Shown here in pieces: positions 10,884-19,858 of a stretch of 50,193 nucleotides of DNA. A program made the position numbers and the translations under genes. The stretch is taken from NCBI GenBank assembly GCA_030748955.1, contig JASMKZ010000006.1:1-50193 (forward strand), in the 5' to 3' direction. This DNA comes from Fidelibacterota bacterium. Its GTDB lineage: Bacteria > Fidelibacterota > Marinisomatia > SCGC-AAA003-L08 > D37C17. The stretch's first letter is position 1; each line of letters opens with the position of its first letter. The notes beneath the pieces are model-generated. The model saw nothing but the letters and a program-made list of their open reading frames with translations. It searched no databases and was not told the origin of the DNA.

Positions 10884-11996
10884 GTGAATAAAATTCGAAA
10901 TATGAGGGTTTTAGGACTTATGTCTGGAACTTCTATGGATGGGTTAGATTGCGGAATATTTAAAATCTCCCTTAATTCTGATTATGTTTTCAGTTGGGAA
11001 TGTGTGGATTTTAATTCTATTTCTTATTCAGAGAATATGCGTCATTTAATTTCAATGGCATTAGATGGGAATTCAGATTGTATCAGGGATGTGGATAGAA
11101 AAATGGGAAAGGAATATTCATCAATTGCAGAAAAGTTTATCAGAGGCAGAAAAGTAGATATTATTGCATCTCATGGACAAACTATTGCTCATGTAGACGG
11201 TGTAAGCACTTTACAAATTGGTGACGTAAAATATCTTAGAGAATCGAATAAAGTTCCTGTAATATCAAATTTTAGACAAGCAGATATTAAAGCCAATGGT
11301 AATGGTGCCCCTCTTATGCCATTTTTAGATTGGTTGCTATTTCAAAAAAATGATAACGATACAATTACGTTAAATTTGGGAGGGGTTGCGAATCTCACCT
11401 ATATTCCAAAGTCTGGAATTAGGGGTGAGGTCTTGGGATTTGATACTGGACCAGGGATGGCACTCATTGATGAAGCCTGTAGATTGTATTTCGGTGAAAG
11501 AATGGATAAAGATGGAATCCATGCAAAACTGGGTAAGGTAAGAGATGAAGTTCTTATGGAATTATCCACTCATAAGTTTGTTCAAAAATCACCCCCTAAG
11601 TCTACAGGGCGGCATGAATTCGGCAAAGGATTAGCTGAAAGAATTATTTCAAAATATTCAGAAATATCACCAGCAGATATGATAAAAACATTTTGCGTTT
11701 TTACAGCTAATTCCATTGCTGATAACATAAATAAATATCTTAATTTTACTACTTCGGATTGTCACTTGATTATTAGTGGCGGGGGGGTGCATCATCCAGT
11801 TTTAATGGAAGAAATTTTCAGTTGGCCAATATTGTCAAATATTACAACATCCAATGACATTGGAATAAATCCAGATATGAAAGAATCTCTATTAATGGCC
11901 GTATTAGGAGTAGCGAAAATTGCAAATATACCAGCAAACATGCCATCGGTTACTGGAGCCAAAGAGATGGTAGTTTTAGGAGATATATTAAATTAA
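10884..11996 (+). CDS. anmK: Anhydro-N-acetylmuramic acid kinase
   Basis: A 370-residue cytoplasmic ATP-dependent kinase that opens 1,6-anhydroMurNAc and phosphorylates it to MurNAc-6-phosphate during cell-wall recycling. The family opening VLGLMSGTSMDGLDCG is followed by SHGQTIAH, SNFRQADIKANGNGAPLMPFLDW, NLGGVANLTYI and GFDTGPGMALIDEA, and later LIISGGGVHHPVL. The start is taken as GTG at 10884; an in-frame ATG at 10902 is an alternative that would keep the whole conserved core. A purine-rich AGCAGGAAA precedes the GTG. It fits the peptidoglycan-salvage genes at 33.9-41.4 kb functionally although it is 23 kb away. Confidence 0.94.
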   Translation: MNKIRNMRVLGLMSGTSMDGLDCGIFKISLNSDYVFSWECVDFNSISYSENMRHLISMALDGNSDCIRDVDRKMGKEYSSIAEKFIRGRKVDIIASHGQTIAHVDGVSTLQIGDVKYLRESNKVPVISNFRQADIKANGNGAPLMPFLDWLLFQKNDNDTITLNLGGVANLTYIPKSGIRGEVLGFDTGPGMALIDEACRLYFGERMDKDGIHAKLGKVRDEVLMELSTHKFVQKSPPKSTGRHEFGKGLAERIISKYSEISPADMIKTFCVFTANSIADNINKYLNFTTSDCHLIISGGGVHHPVLMEEIFSWPILSNITTSNDIGINPDMKESLLMAVLGVAKIANIPANMPSVTGAKEMVVLGDILN

Positions 11997-12000
11997 TTTA

Positions 12001-12008
12001 AGAAGGGG
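12001..12008 (+). promoter_or_regulatory. Ribosome binding site before phosphomannomutase
   Basis: The purine run AGAAGGGG lies directly upstream of consecutive TTG (12012) and GTG (12015) codons. Its spacing suits GTG at 12015 better, which would shorten the protein by one residue. Confidence 0.5.
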
Positions 12009-12011
12009 AAA

Positions 12012-13379
12012 TTGGTGAATCCATATATTTTTAGAAAATATGACATCAGAGGCATAGTTGAATCAGATTTTACACCGGATGTAGTAATTGATTTAGGGAG
12101 AGCATTTGGTACTTATGTAAAAAGATCTGGTGGGAAAAGGGTATCTATAAGTGGTGATATACGTTTGACCACCCCCAGACTTATTGATAATTTTTCTAAA
12201 GGATTGCTTGAAACTGGAATCATCGTTTTAGATATGGGTATTGTGCCTACGCCAGCCAATTATTTCAGCATGTTTCATCTTGATATAGATGGCGCGGTGC
12301 AAATTACAGGAAGCCATAACCCACCAGAATTCAATGGGTTTAAAATTTCCTATAAACAGGGTGCGTTTTACGGGGATCAGATACAAGGTCTTAAAGAACT
12401 TATTGAATCAAAAGATTTTGAAATTGGTGTTGGTAGTATTGAGAAGGTTGATATAATGGATTCATATCAATTAATGTTAAAGGAAAAAATACAATTAGAT
12501 AAACCAATGAAAGCTGTAATTGATTGTGGGAATGCTGCAGGATGTTTATCTGCTCCACAGATTTACAATGAAATGGGAATAGAAACCACTAAACTTTTTT
12601 GCGATGCGGATGGTACCTTTCCCAACCATCATCCAGACCCTACTGAAGATCATAATCTAATTGATCTCGTAAACGAAATAAAATCCGGGCGGTACGATTT
12701 TGGGGTAGCTTTTGATGGTGATGCAGACCGTGTGGTAGCTGTTGATGAAAATGGTGGTATAATTCGTTCAGACATTTTGATGGCACTATTTCTCCCCGAA
12801 GTTATTAAGAACACAGGTGATGCCATAGTTTATGATGTAAAATGTTCCCAAGCTTTAGAAGACATGATATTAAAATATGGCGGGAAACCTATTATGTGGA
12901 AGACGGGTCATTCTCTCATTAAAGATAAAATGAAGGAACTTAATGTGAGCTTTGCTGGTGAAATGAGTGGCCATATTTTTTTTGCTGATGACTTTTATGG
13001 TTTTGACGATGCAATTTATGTATCACTTCGACTAGCACAACTCCTATCAAGAACCGATCGAAAATTATCTGAACTAACTGCAGAAATTCCTGTTTACTAT
13101 TCTACTCCAGAGATGCGTTTGGAATGTAGGGATGATGAAGAAAAGTTTAAAATTTCCCAAAAAGCAAATGAATATTTTACAGCGAACTATAATTGTAATA
13201 CAGTAGATGGAGTAAGAATTAAGTTAGATGATGGTTGGGGTCTCGTTCGTGCCTCTAATACTCAGCCCGTAATTGTTTGTCGATTTGAAGCTAAATCTTT
13301 GCAGCGTATGGAAGAAATACAAAATGAAATATTAGATAAACTGGCGGAATTTGGAGACATAGTGCTTGAACATTGCTGA
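12012..13379 (+). CDS. Phosphomannomutase/phosphoglucomutase
   Basis: A 455-residue alpha-D-phosphohexomutase interconverting hexose 1- and 6-phosphates (mannose and/or glucose). All four domains' active-site loops are visible: RKYDIRGIV at the N-terminus, the phosphoserine loop TGSHNPPEFNGFK (about residues 97-109), the metal loop FDGDADRVV near 235, the sugar-specificity loop GEMSGHIFF near 317, and the phosphate-binding RASNTQP near 413. The GEMSGH loop is typical of bifunctional PMM/PGM enzymes. The start could be TTG at 12012 or GTG at 12015. It overlaps the prenyl synthase gene by 14 bases and sits two genes upstream of a bifunctional PGI/PMI. Together these could move fructose-6-phosphate to mannose-1-phosphate for GDP-mannose supply. 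Confidence 0.92.
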   Translation: MVNPYIFRKYDIRGIVESDFTPDVVIDLGRAFGTYVKRSGGKRVSISGDIRLTTPRLIDNFSKGLLETGIIVLDMGIVPTPANYFSMFHLDIDGAVQITGSHNPPEFNGFKISYKQGAFYGDQIQGLKELIESKDFEIGVGSIEKVDIMDSYQLMLKEKIQLDKPMKAVIDCGNAAGCLSAPQIYNEMGIETTKLFCDADGTFPNHHPDPTEDHNLIDLVNEIKSGRYDFGVAFDGDADRVVAVDENGGIIRSDILMALFLPEVIKNTGDAIVYDVKCSQALEDMILKYGGKPIMWKTGHSLIKDKMKELNVSFAGEMSGHIFFADDFYGFDDAIYVSLRLAQLLSRTDRKLSELTAEIPVYYSTPEMRLECRDDEEKFKISQKANEYFTANYNCNTVDGVRIKLDDGWGLVRASNTQPVIVCRFEAKSLQRMEEIQNEILDKLAEFGDIVLEHC

Positions 13380-14322
13380 TTTAATACCTGAATATAGAAG
13401 TGAAATTAATGAGGGATTAGCAGACATATATCCTTGTGGACCTATTTCACTTACTGATCCTGTAGCTTATGTATTAAATGGTGGAGGAAAACGATTGCGC
13501 CCCTTACTAACAATATTTTCAGCAGAAGCATGTGGAGGGACAAAGTCTAGTGTGTTTTCTGCTGCTTTAGCCATTGAAGTTTTACATAATTTTACACTGG
13601 TTCATGATGATATTATGGACCAAGATAGTATCCGTCATGGTCAGGAAACTGTTCACAATAAATGGGATGATGGTGTGGCTATTCTCACTGGCGATGCAAT
13701 GCTTTCGTTGGCATTAAGACTGTTAAATGAAACACCGGCCCAATCTCATCTTCAAATGAAAATATTTATCGATGGACTATTAGCTGTTTGTGAGGGGCAG
13801 GCATTGGATAAAGAATTTGAAAACCAATCATCTGTTTCACTTGATGATTATATAAAAATGATTGACTTAAAGACTGGCTATTTAATTGGTTTGGCAGCAG
13901 AATTAGGTGCAGTTTCATCTGGAATGGATTCGGGAATATGCGAGAAAGTTAGAGATTATGGCAGATTGGTAGGTCGAGCATTCCAAATTCAAGATGACTA
14001 TTTAGAAATATTTTCAAATAGTTTGAATATGGGTAAATCATTGGAAAGCGATATTGTTTTAGGAAAAAAAACATTTCTTATGATTCAAGCCTTAGAAAAG
14101 GATAGTGACATTATAAATTCAGCGTTGGATTTGGCTCGAAATAATTTTGAAAAGGGAATTGGAAATATAAGGTTGTATTTAGAAAATGAAGGGATTAAAA
14201 AGAGAGCTCAAGAGGAAATAAATAATATCCTCAAATTAGCAGATGACAAATTAAATGATTTACCAATTGATAAAGAAAAACTACTTTATTTTAGTACAAT
14301 AATTAAAAAAAGAGGTAATTAA
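13366..14322 (+). CDS. Trans-isoprenyl (polyprenyl) diphosphate synthase
   Basis: A 318-residue trans-prenyltransferase that condenses isopentenyl diphosphate with an allylic diphosphate. Conserved elements are NGGGKRLRP near residues 38-46, the first Asp-rich motif in LVHDDIMDQDSIRHG (about 78-92), the GDAMLS region, KTGYLIGLAAELGA, and the second motif FQIQDDYLE, where the usual final Asp of DDxxD is Glu. Chain length is not clear: the length suits both farnesyl/geranylgeranyl and longer (IspB-like) synthases. The start is TTG at 13366 inside the end of the phosphomannomutase gene; no ATG fits. The stop shares one base with the start of the next gene, so the three genes are very likely translated together. 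Confidence 0.88.
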   Translation: MNIADLIPEYRSEINEGLADIYPCGPISLTDPVAYVLNGGGKRLRPLLTIFSAEACGGTKSSVFSAALAIEVLHNFTLVHDDIMDQDSIRHGQETVHNKWDDGVAILTGDAMLSLALRLLNETPAQSHLQMKIFIDGLLAVCEGQALDKEFENQSSVSLDDYIKMIDLKTGYLIGLAAELGAVSSGMDSGICEKVRDYGRLVGRAFQIQDDYLEIFSNSLNMGKSLESDIVLGKKTFLMIQALEKDSDIINSALDLARNNFEKGIGNIRLYLENEGIKKRAQEEINNILKLADDKLNDLPIDKEKLLYFSTIIKKRGN

Positions 14323-15377
14323 TGAATGAAACTATATTCGAATTAGATACTATGCTCGATCAATCTGATATGAGAGGTGCAATTACAGAATTTCCCAATC
14401 AAATAAAAAAATCATTTTCAATCATGAGTACATGGAAAGCACGCCTAGAATATCGAAATATAGAAAATATTATGGTGCTAGGAATGGGCGGTTCTGCTAT
14501 TGGTGGAGATGTTGCAAGGGTTTTAGCACAGAATGCTAATTCGGTGCCTATTATCATTAACAGATCTTACAATATTCCCGAGTGGGTTGGGTCAAATACG
14601 CTAATATTGGCATGTTCTTACTCAGGTGGAACTGAGGAAACTTTGAGTGCATTCGCACAATGCAGAGAACGAAACTGTCCTATTATTGTTCTTTCAACTG
14701 GTGGAATAATTACTGATTATGCAGATAAATATGACTTAGATAGGATACCTATTCCTAGTGGCTATCAACCGAGAGCAGCACTGGGTTTTTCTTTTTCTTT
14801 GATTCTAATTCTTCTAAATCGATTGGGTTTTGTACAAAGTCAAATTATAGAAATGGTTGAAAAATCGATTAAATCATTGGAGTTATTATCAATAGAAATG
14901 AACAAAGATGAAAATAAAGCAATCACAATAGCTGAAAATATTCATACTACCTGTCCAATTATTTATGGAAGTGAAGAATTAACATGGGTGGCTGCATTGC
15001 GGTTCAGAGGGCAATTGGCTGAAAACGCAAAAATGCTGTCCTTTCATAACCATTTTCCAGAACAAAATCATAATGAGATTGAAGGTTGGACAGTAAATAA
15101 AGATATAATGAATAGATTCTCGATTATTTGGCTAAAAGATGAAGATGATCATGCTGGCACACAGGCTCGAATGCAGATTTCTTCTGTCCTACTTGAGTCA
15201 AGTGCTGGCAGTCAATTCGAAATAAGTCAGACTGGAAAAAACAGAGTGGAACGATTGTTGAAATTAATCCATTTTACTGATTGGATTAGTTATTATGCTG
15301 CTCTTCTTAACAATGTTGATCCAACTCCAGTAAGCCGTATCCAAGAATTAAAATTAAAAATATCCGAAGTCGCATAA
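14322..15377 (+). CDS. Bifunctional phosphoglucose/phosphomannose isomerase
   Basis: A 351-residue SIS-domain isomerase of the archaeal/bacterial PGI/PMI type, interconverting fructose-6-phosphate with glucose-6- and mannose-6-phosphate. It has the tandem SIS folds with MVLGMGGSAIGGDVARV near residues 50-66, CSYSGGTEETLSAF near 98-111, and the family's HNHFPEQNHNEIEGW segment near 242-256 that contributes the catalytic Glu and His. No classical long PGI signature is present. The start ATG shares its first base with the preceding stop, and an AGAGG lies 6 bases upstream. Its pairing with the phosphomannomutase two genes upstream suggests a sugar-nucleotide precursor route. Confidence 0.9.
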   Translation: MNETIFELDTMLDQSDMRGAITEFPNQIKKSFSIMSTWKARLEYRNIENIMVLGMGGSAIGGDVARVLAQNANSVPIIINRSYNIPEWVGSNTLILACSYSGGTEETLSAFAQCRERNCPIIVLSTGGIITDYADKYDLDRIPIPSGYQPRAALGFSFSLILILLNRLGFVQSQIIEMVEKSIKSLELLSIEMNKDENKAITIAENIHTTCPIIYGSEELTWVAALRFRGQLAENAKMLSFHNHFPEQNHNEIEGWTVNKDIMNRFSIIWLKDEDDHAGTQARMQISSVLLESSAGSQFEISQTGKNRVERLLKLIHFTDWISYYAALLNNVDPTPVSRIQELKLKISEVA

Positions 15378-15419
15378 TATCTTATTGTTTGTCCGACGAG
15401 GAATATGTAAATTAACAAT

Positions 15420-16010
15420 ATGAATCTAGTAGAAGTTAAACGTATTTCTTATTATCCGCCTTCAAAGGGTTATGCCGTATTATTACAGGAAAAGGATACT
15501 AATCGAAGTCTTCCTATAATTGTAGGAAGCAATGAAGCTCAGGCAATTGCTCTTTATCTTGAAGGAGTTGATATGCCGCGACCAATGACTCATGATCTAT
15601 TAATAAATGTTCTTGATCTCCTTGAAAGTGATATAAAACAGGTTACAATTGCACGCATGAAAAATGGAACATTTTTTGCAGAAATTGAGGTTTCAAATTC
15701 ACAAGTTGGGGATATAATGATTGATTCTCGTCCGAGCGATGCAATAGCTGTTGCTTTGCGAACCATGACACCTATTTATGTTTCAGATGAAGTCATGGAA
15801 AGAGCTGGAATAGATAATTTCTCAACTGGTAGTGAAATTACTGAAACTGTATCATCAGATGAATTACTAAAAGAAACAGCTGATGAAGGATCGGCGATAG
15901 AAAACCTAGCCGAGGCATTAGAAAAAGCTATTTCAGAAGAAGAATATGAAGTAGCTGCTCGATTGAGAGATAGAATCAAGCAGTTAGAAAAAAAGTCAAC
16001 TCCCCAATAA
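15420..16010 (+). CDS. Bifunctional nuclease (BFN/DUF151) with C-terminal UVR motif
   Basis: A 196-residue protein. Residues 1-135 form the bifunctional nuclease domain, recognised by VKRISYYPPSKGYAVLLQE, LPIIVGSNEAQAIALYLEG and the hallmark SRPSDAIAVALRT. The last 35 residues (ALEKAISEEEYEVAARLRDRIKQLE, split as AISEEEYEVAARLRD then RIKQLE) are a UvrB/UvrC interaction helix pair. In relatives the first domain has been linked to RNase and DNase activity, while the UVR helix suggests protein-protein contacts. This two-part layout is usual in the FCB group. The start is 17 bases downstream of a GAGGAA, a long spacing. The 3' end overlaps rnc on the opposite strand by 15 bases. Confidence 0.85.
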   Translation: MNLVEVKRISYYPPSKGYAVLLQEKDTNRSLPIIVGSNEAQAIALYLEGVDMPRPMTHDLLINVLDLLESDIKQVTIARMKNGTFFAEIEVSNSQVGDIMIDSRPSDAIAVALRTMTPIYVSDEVMERAGIDNFSTGSEITETVSSDELLKETADEGSAIENLAEALEKAISEEEYEVAARLRDRIKQLEKKSTPQ

Positions 16011-16709
16011 AAAGTTAATTGCACGCTGAGCGGCATTTTGTTCAGCCGATTTTTTTGTTGAACCAATTCCTCTCCATGATTTATCAGGGGAAATCACCAC
16101 TTTAATAATGAAAGTTTTTTCATGCTCTGGTCCCTGTGAATCAAGAATGGTGAATTGGGGAGTGGATAAATTATTACTATGACAATATTCGATTAACTGT
16201 CCTTTATAATTTAAATCTCCATCGGCTAAATGTTCAGATAGGCATAATGTTCGTTTAATGAATTTAGAAACTTCTTTAAATCCTCCATCGAGATAAATAG
16301 CGCCCACAATTGCTTCATAAACATCGGATGCAATATTAGTTATTACTTTTGGATCATTTATGTTTACACTTTGTTCAATGCGGATCACATCCATTACATT
16401 TAGTTTTTTGCCAAGCATTGAGAGAAAATCTCGGTTAACCAATGAGGATCTTTTTTTTGTAAGAGTTCCCTCGTCAGATTGAGGATATTTTTTAAAAAGC
16501 CAAATGGATACAGTTTGATCTATTATTGCGTCACCAAGAAATTCTAAGCGTTCATAATTCCCCTCAGAATGGTTTTGAATAGAACGGTGGGTTAAGGCTT
16601 TTTCAAGATAATAAGTGTCGCTGAAAGTGTATTGGAGTTGTTTTTCGAAATGCTTGATTCTCGAAGTCTTCTTCGACAATAATGATTTAATGTTTTGTAT
16701 AAAGTTCAA
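15996..16709 (-). CDS. rnc: Ribonuclease III
   Basis: A 237-residue double-strand-specific endoribonuclease that processes rRNA precursors and structured mRNAs. The catalytic domain (about residues 20-155) has the signature NYERLEFLGDAI with Glu53, Glu56 and Asp60, and the second acidic pair Asp129/Glu132 in SDVYEAIVGAIYLDGG. A double-stranded RNA binding domain occupies residues 167-235 (NYKGQLIEY, then GSTKKSAEQNAAQRA). An N-terminal basic extension of about 20 residues is slightly longer than usual. The start is TTG at 16707-16709 and overlaps the fabF stop by 4 bases. The gene ends 15 bases inside the convergent nuclease gene. Its place at the end of the fab cluster is common across bacteria. 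Confidence 0.95.
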   Translation of the reverse strand: MNFIQNIKSLLSKKTSRIKHFEKQLQYTFSDTYYLEKALTHRSIQNHSEGNYERLEFLGDAIIDQTVSIWLFKKYPQSDEGTLTKKRSSLVNRDFLSMLGKKLNVMDVIRIEQSVNINDPKVITNIASDVYEAIVGAIYLDGGFKEVSKFIKRTLCLSEHLADGDLNYKGQLIEYCHSNNLSTPQFTILDSQGPEHEKTFIIKVVISPDKSWRGIGSTKKSAEQNAAQRAINFLLGS

Positions 16710-17938
16710 TTCTCAAAAGATTTAAAAATTACAACAGCATTATGTCCGCCAAACCCAAAGGTATTAGACATTGCATATTGAATATCTTTTTCAACCGCAG
16801 AGTTAGGCACATAATTTAAATCGCATTCAGGGTCTGGTGTTTTATAATGTATGGTAGGGGGTAAAAAACTATTCCTGATGCTTAAAATAGATGCCACTGC
16901 TTCAATTCCTCCTGCAGCTCCAAGCAAATGTCCAGTCATAGATTTGGTTGAGCTAATAAAAAGTGTTTTTGCATGGTTTCCAAATGCAGATTTAATTGCT
17001 TTCGTTTCAATTCTATCATTAAATGGTGTTGATGTACCATGAGCGTTAATATAATCAATATCTTCTGGCTGACACATTGCATCTTCCATTGCCCGTTTCA
17101 TTGCTCTTATTGCACCATCTCCATCAGGAGCAGGCATTGTGAGATGGTGAGCATCGGCTGTTGCACCATATCCGACCAATTCACCAAGGATTTCTGCTCC
17201 TCTCTTGCGAGCATGTTCTAATTCTTCAAGCACGATAATGCCAGCGCCTTCTCCCATTACAAATCCATCTCTTTCTACATCAAACGGACGGTTAGCAGTT
17301 TCTATATCGCCATTTTTTGAAAGGGCTTTCATATTGGAAAATCCAGCAACTGCCATGGGAGTGATAGATGCATCTGAGCCACCCGTAATTATTACATCCG
17401 CGTCGCCATATTTTATCATTCTAAGGGAATCGCCTATTGCATGACTAGCAGTTGCACATGCAGAAACTACACAGTAATTTGGTCCCTTGAAACCATATTT
17501 TATCGATACCTGTCCAGAGGCAATATCGGATATCATAGATGGAATGAAAAATGGGCTGACCCTACGAGGGGAATTAAGCAGTCTTGAATGTTGTTCTTCA
17601 AAGGTATTCAATCCGCCAATTCCTGAACCAATAATTACTCCTATGCGATTTTTATCAATCTGGTCATCATCAATTCCTGCCTGATCAATTGCTTCAGTGC
17701 TGGCAATCAATGCCATAGCCGTAAATCGATCCATTCGGTTCAGATCACGTTTTTCAAAATAGTCTTCAAGAGTAATTTTGAGTTCTCCAGCAATATGAAC
17801 ACTGAAGTTGCTGGAATCAAACAAAGTGATGGAGTTAATCCCATTGGATCCATGTTTTAATCCGTTATAAAATTCTTGGGTAGAATTACCAATGGGAGAC
17901 AGAACACCTGTTCCCGTAACAACGACACGCCTTGACAT
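16706..17938 (-). CDS. fabF: Beta-ketoacyl-ACP synthase II
   Basis: A 410-residue condensing enzyme that extends acyl-ACP with malonyl-ACP in type II fatty acid synthesis. The Cys-His-His triad is intact: Cys161 in VVSACATASHAIGD, His300 in NAHGTSTPFND and His337 in KSMTGHLLGAAGG, spaced as in E. coli FabF. The glycine-rich end GFGGHNAVVIF is present. The start is ATG at 17936-17938, 8 bases after acpP, with only a weak purine stretch upstream, so it may rely on coupling from acpP. It is followed by rnc with a 4-base overlap. Confidence 0.97.
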   Translation of the reverse strand: MSRRVVVTGTGVLSPIGNSTQEFYNGLKHGSNGINSITLFDSSNFSVHIAGELKITLEDYFEKRDLNRMDRFTAMALIASTEAIDQAGIDDDQIDKNRIGVIIGSGIGGLNTFEEQHSRLLNSPRRVSPFFIPSMISDIASGQVSIKYGFKGPNYCVVSACATASHAIGDSLRMIKYGDADVIITGGSDASITPMAVAGFSNMKALSKNGDIETANRPFDVERDGFVMGEGAGIIVLEELEHARKRGAEILGELVGYGATADAHHLTMPAPDGDGAIRAMKRAMEDAMCQPEDIDYINAHGTSTPFNDRIETKAIKSAFGNHAKTLFISSTKSMTGHLLGAAGGIEAVASILSIRNSFLPPTIHYKTPDPECDLNYVPNSAVEKDIQYAMSNTFGFGGHNAVVIFKSFEN

Positions 17939-17946
17939 CTTATTAT

Positions 17947-18183
17947 TTAATCAAGCTTAGTCGAAATATAATCAACCGCTTGACCAACAGAAAGTAAGCC
18001 CTCAGCTTCCTCATCAGGAATTTCAATACTAAACTCTTCTTCAAACTGCATAATAAGTTCAACAGTATCTAGAGAATCAGCGCCAAGATCATCAATAAAT
18101 TTTGCTTCCATCGTGATTTTACTGTCTTCGACACCTAATTTGTCGATGATGATTTCTTTTACTTTATCGTATTGTTCAGACAT
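17947..18183 (-). CDS. acpP: Acyl carrier protein
   Basis: A 78-residue acidic carrier protein that holds growing acyl chains on a phosphopantetheine arm. The attachment site is Ser37 in [12 protein letters not shown]. Four-helix ACP length and the acidic recognition helix ([19 protein letters not shown]) are typical. It lies between fabG and fabF in the usual order, and a strong ribosome binding site is present upstream, consistent with the high expression expected for ACP. Confidence 0.98.
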   Translation of the reverse strand: MSEQYDKVKEIIIDKLGVEDSKITMEAKFIDDLGADSLDTVELIMQFEEEFSIEIPDEEAEGLLSVGQAVDYISTKLD

Positions 18184-18193
18184 GTTACACTAT

Positions 18194-18200
18194 CTCCTTT
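18194..18200 (-). promoter_or_regulatory. Strong ribosome binding site of acpP
   Basis: AAAGGAG on the minus strand, 10 bases before the acpP ATG. It is the best Shine-Dalgarno match in the lipid cluster, where most other starts have weak sites and overlaps. Confidence 0.7.
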
Positions 18201-18204
18201 TTTA

Positions 18205-18957
18205 TTATATCATTACCATTCCGCCATCCACATTAAATGTTTGACCTGTGATATATCCGGCATCATCAGATGCAAGAAAACAAACTAGGTTTGCTACATC
18301 ATCCGGAGTACCCAGTTTCCCAAGAGGAATAGAGGATTTTATCTTTTCTTTTACGTCATTATTCAGCTCATCAGTCATATCAGTTGTGATATATCCAGGT
18401 GCAACTGCATTTACAGTAATATTGCGTGAGCCTAACTCTTTAGCCATTGATTTTGTTAACCCCATTATGCCTGCTTTTGATGCTGCATAATTACTTTGAC
18501 CTGCATTGCCTATTTGACCTATTACTGAAGTAATATTAATTATTCTGCCAGCTTTATTTTTTATCATTGGGCGAGTAACTGATTTTATACCGTTAAAGCA
18601 CCCTTTAAGATTAGTGCTCATCACTTCGTCCCAATCGTCTTCTTTCATACGCATGATAATATTGTCTCTGGCAACCCCTGCATTGTTGACTAATATATCA
18701 ATATGGCCCCATTTTTCATTTGCGCTTGAAATTATTTCAGCAAAAGAATCTAAACTTGAGACATCCCCAGTTATACTTTCCGCAATACCGCCTTGGGATG
18801 CAATTCTTTCTCGCACAATTTTCAGCTTATCAGCATTTCGTGCAATTAAAATAATATTAGCACCACAAGTGGAAAGTTGAGTCGCGATTGCTTCTCCGAT
18901 GCCTCTGGAGGCACCCGTGACAATAGCCACCTTTTCTTTTAAATTATAACACTTCAC
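18205..18957 (-). CDS. fabG: 3-oxoacyl-ACP reductase
   Basis: A 250-residue short-chain dehydrogenase that reduces 3-oxoacyl-ACP with NADPH. The cofactor loop TGASRGIG (residues 14-21), NNAGV (91-95) and the catalytic tetrad Asn116, Ser144, Tyr157, Lys161 (SNYAASKAG) are all present, and it ends with the family's ITGQTFNVDGGMVM. The start is GTG at 18955-18957, lying inside the last 14 bases of fabD, so translation is probably coupled. There is no signal or membrane segment. Confidence 0.96.
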   Translation of the reverse strand: MKCYNLKEKVAIVTGASRGIGEAIATQLSTCGANIILIARNADKLKIVRERIASQGGIAESITGDVSSLDSFAEIISSANEKWGHIDILVNNAGVARDNIIMRMKEDDWDEVMSTNLKGCFNGIKSVTRPMIKNKAGRIINITSVIGQIGNAGQSNYAASKAGIMGLTKSMAKELGSRNITVNAVAPGYITTDMTDELNNDVKEKIKSSIPLGKLGTPDDVANLVCFLASDDAGYITGQTFNVDGGMVMI

Positions 18958-19858
18958 AAGCTTTCAGATTTTCTAATTTATTACAAGTGAAAGTATTTGA
19001 TTCTGGGAAAATACGTTTATTTAAACCTTTTAGGACATTTCCAGGACCAACTTCATAAAAGTCGGTTATACCCTCTTTTTTAAGGTTCAAAATCGTATCA
19101 CACCATAATACGGGGCTTTCTAATTGATTGATCATATTATTTTTAATTTTTTCTGCATCAGTAAAAGGGGTAGCGGATACATTTTGAAAAACGGGAATAT
19201 TAGCATTATTAAAAGTAATAGAATTCATTATTTCTAACAATGGTTGACGTGCAGGGGACATCAACGAGGAGTGAAATGCACCAGACACAGTCAGTGCTAA
19301 TGCTCTTCTGACACCAATTTCTTTTGCGGTGTTTATGGCATTCTCTACAGCTTTAAGTTCACCCGAAATAACTATTTGTCCAGGTGCATTAATATTTGCC
19401 GGAACAACAACCCCGTCCTGTTTACAAATAATTTTTATCTGCTGATCATCAGCTCCCAAAATTGCGGCCATTGTACCCGGAGAATTCTTTTCAGCATTTG
19501 CCATTTCGGTAGACCGTACTTTAATGATTTTTAATGCATCCTCAAAAGAAATAACATTAGCAGAAACCAATGCAGAGAATTCACCCAAACTATGACCTGC
19601 TACCGCATCTGGTTTAATATCTTTATCTTTGAGAAATTTATCAACTATTGCTGAATGAACAAATATTGCAGGTTGGGTATATTGTGTTTGTTTTAAAATG
19701 TCATCGGGGCCATTAAATGATATTTCCTGCAAATCAAATCCGAGCAAATCTGATGCATTATTATACACTTCTTTTGCATATTCAGAATTGGAATAAAAGT
19801 CTTCTCCCATTCCAACATATTGAGAGCCTTGTCCGGGGAAGAGAAAAGCATTATGCAT
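18944..19858 (-). CDS. fabD: Malonyl-CoA:ACP transacylase
   Basis: A 304-residue transacylase that loads malonyl groups on ACP. Visible marks are FLFPGQGSQYVGMG at the N-terminus, the nucleophile elbow GHSLGEFSAL with Ser90, and the AFHSSLM segment with the catalytic His, followed by the family's NVSATPFTD and EVGPGNVLKGL. Start ATG at 19856-19858 overlaps the end of fabH by 8 bases, and its stop overlaps the fabG start by 14 bases. Confidence 0.97.
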   Translation of the reverse strand: MHNAFLFPGQGSQYVGMGEDFYSNSEYAKEVYNNASDLLGFDLQEISFNGPDDILKQTQYTQPAIFVHSAIVDKFLKDKDIKPDAVAGHSLGEFSALVSANVISFEDALKIIKVRSTEMANAEKNSPGTMAAILGADDQQIKIICKQDGVVVPANINAPGQIVISGELKAVENAINTAKEIGVRRALALTVSGAFHSSLMSPARQPLLEIMNSITFNNANIPVFQNVSATPFTDAEKIKNNMINQLESPVLWCDTILNLKKEGITDFYEVGPGNVLKGLNKRIFPESNTFTCNKLENLKACEVL

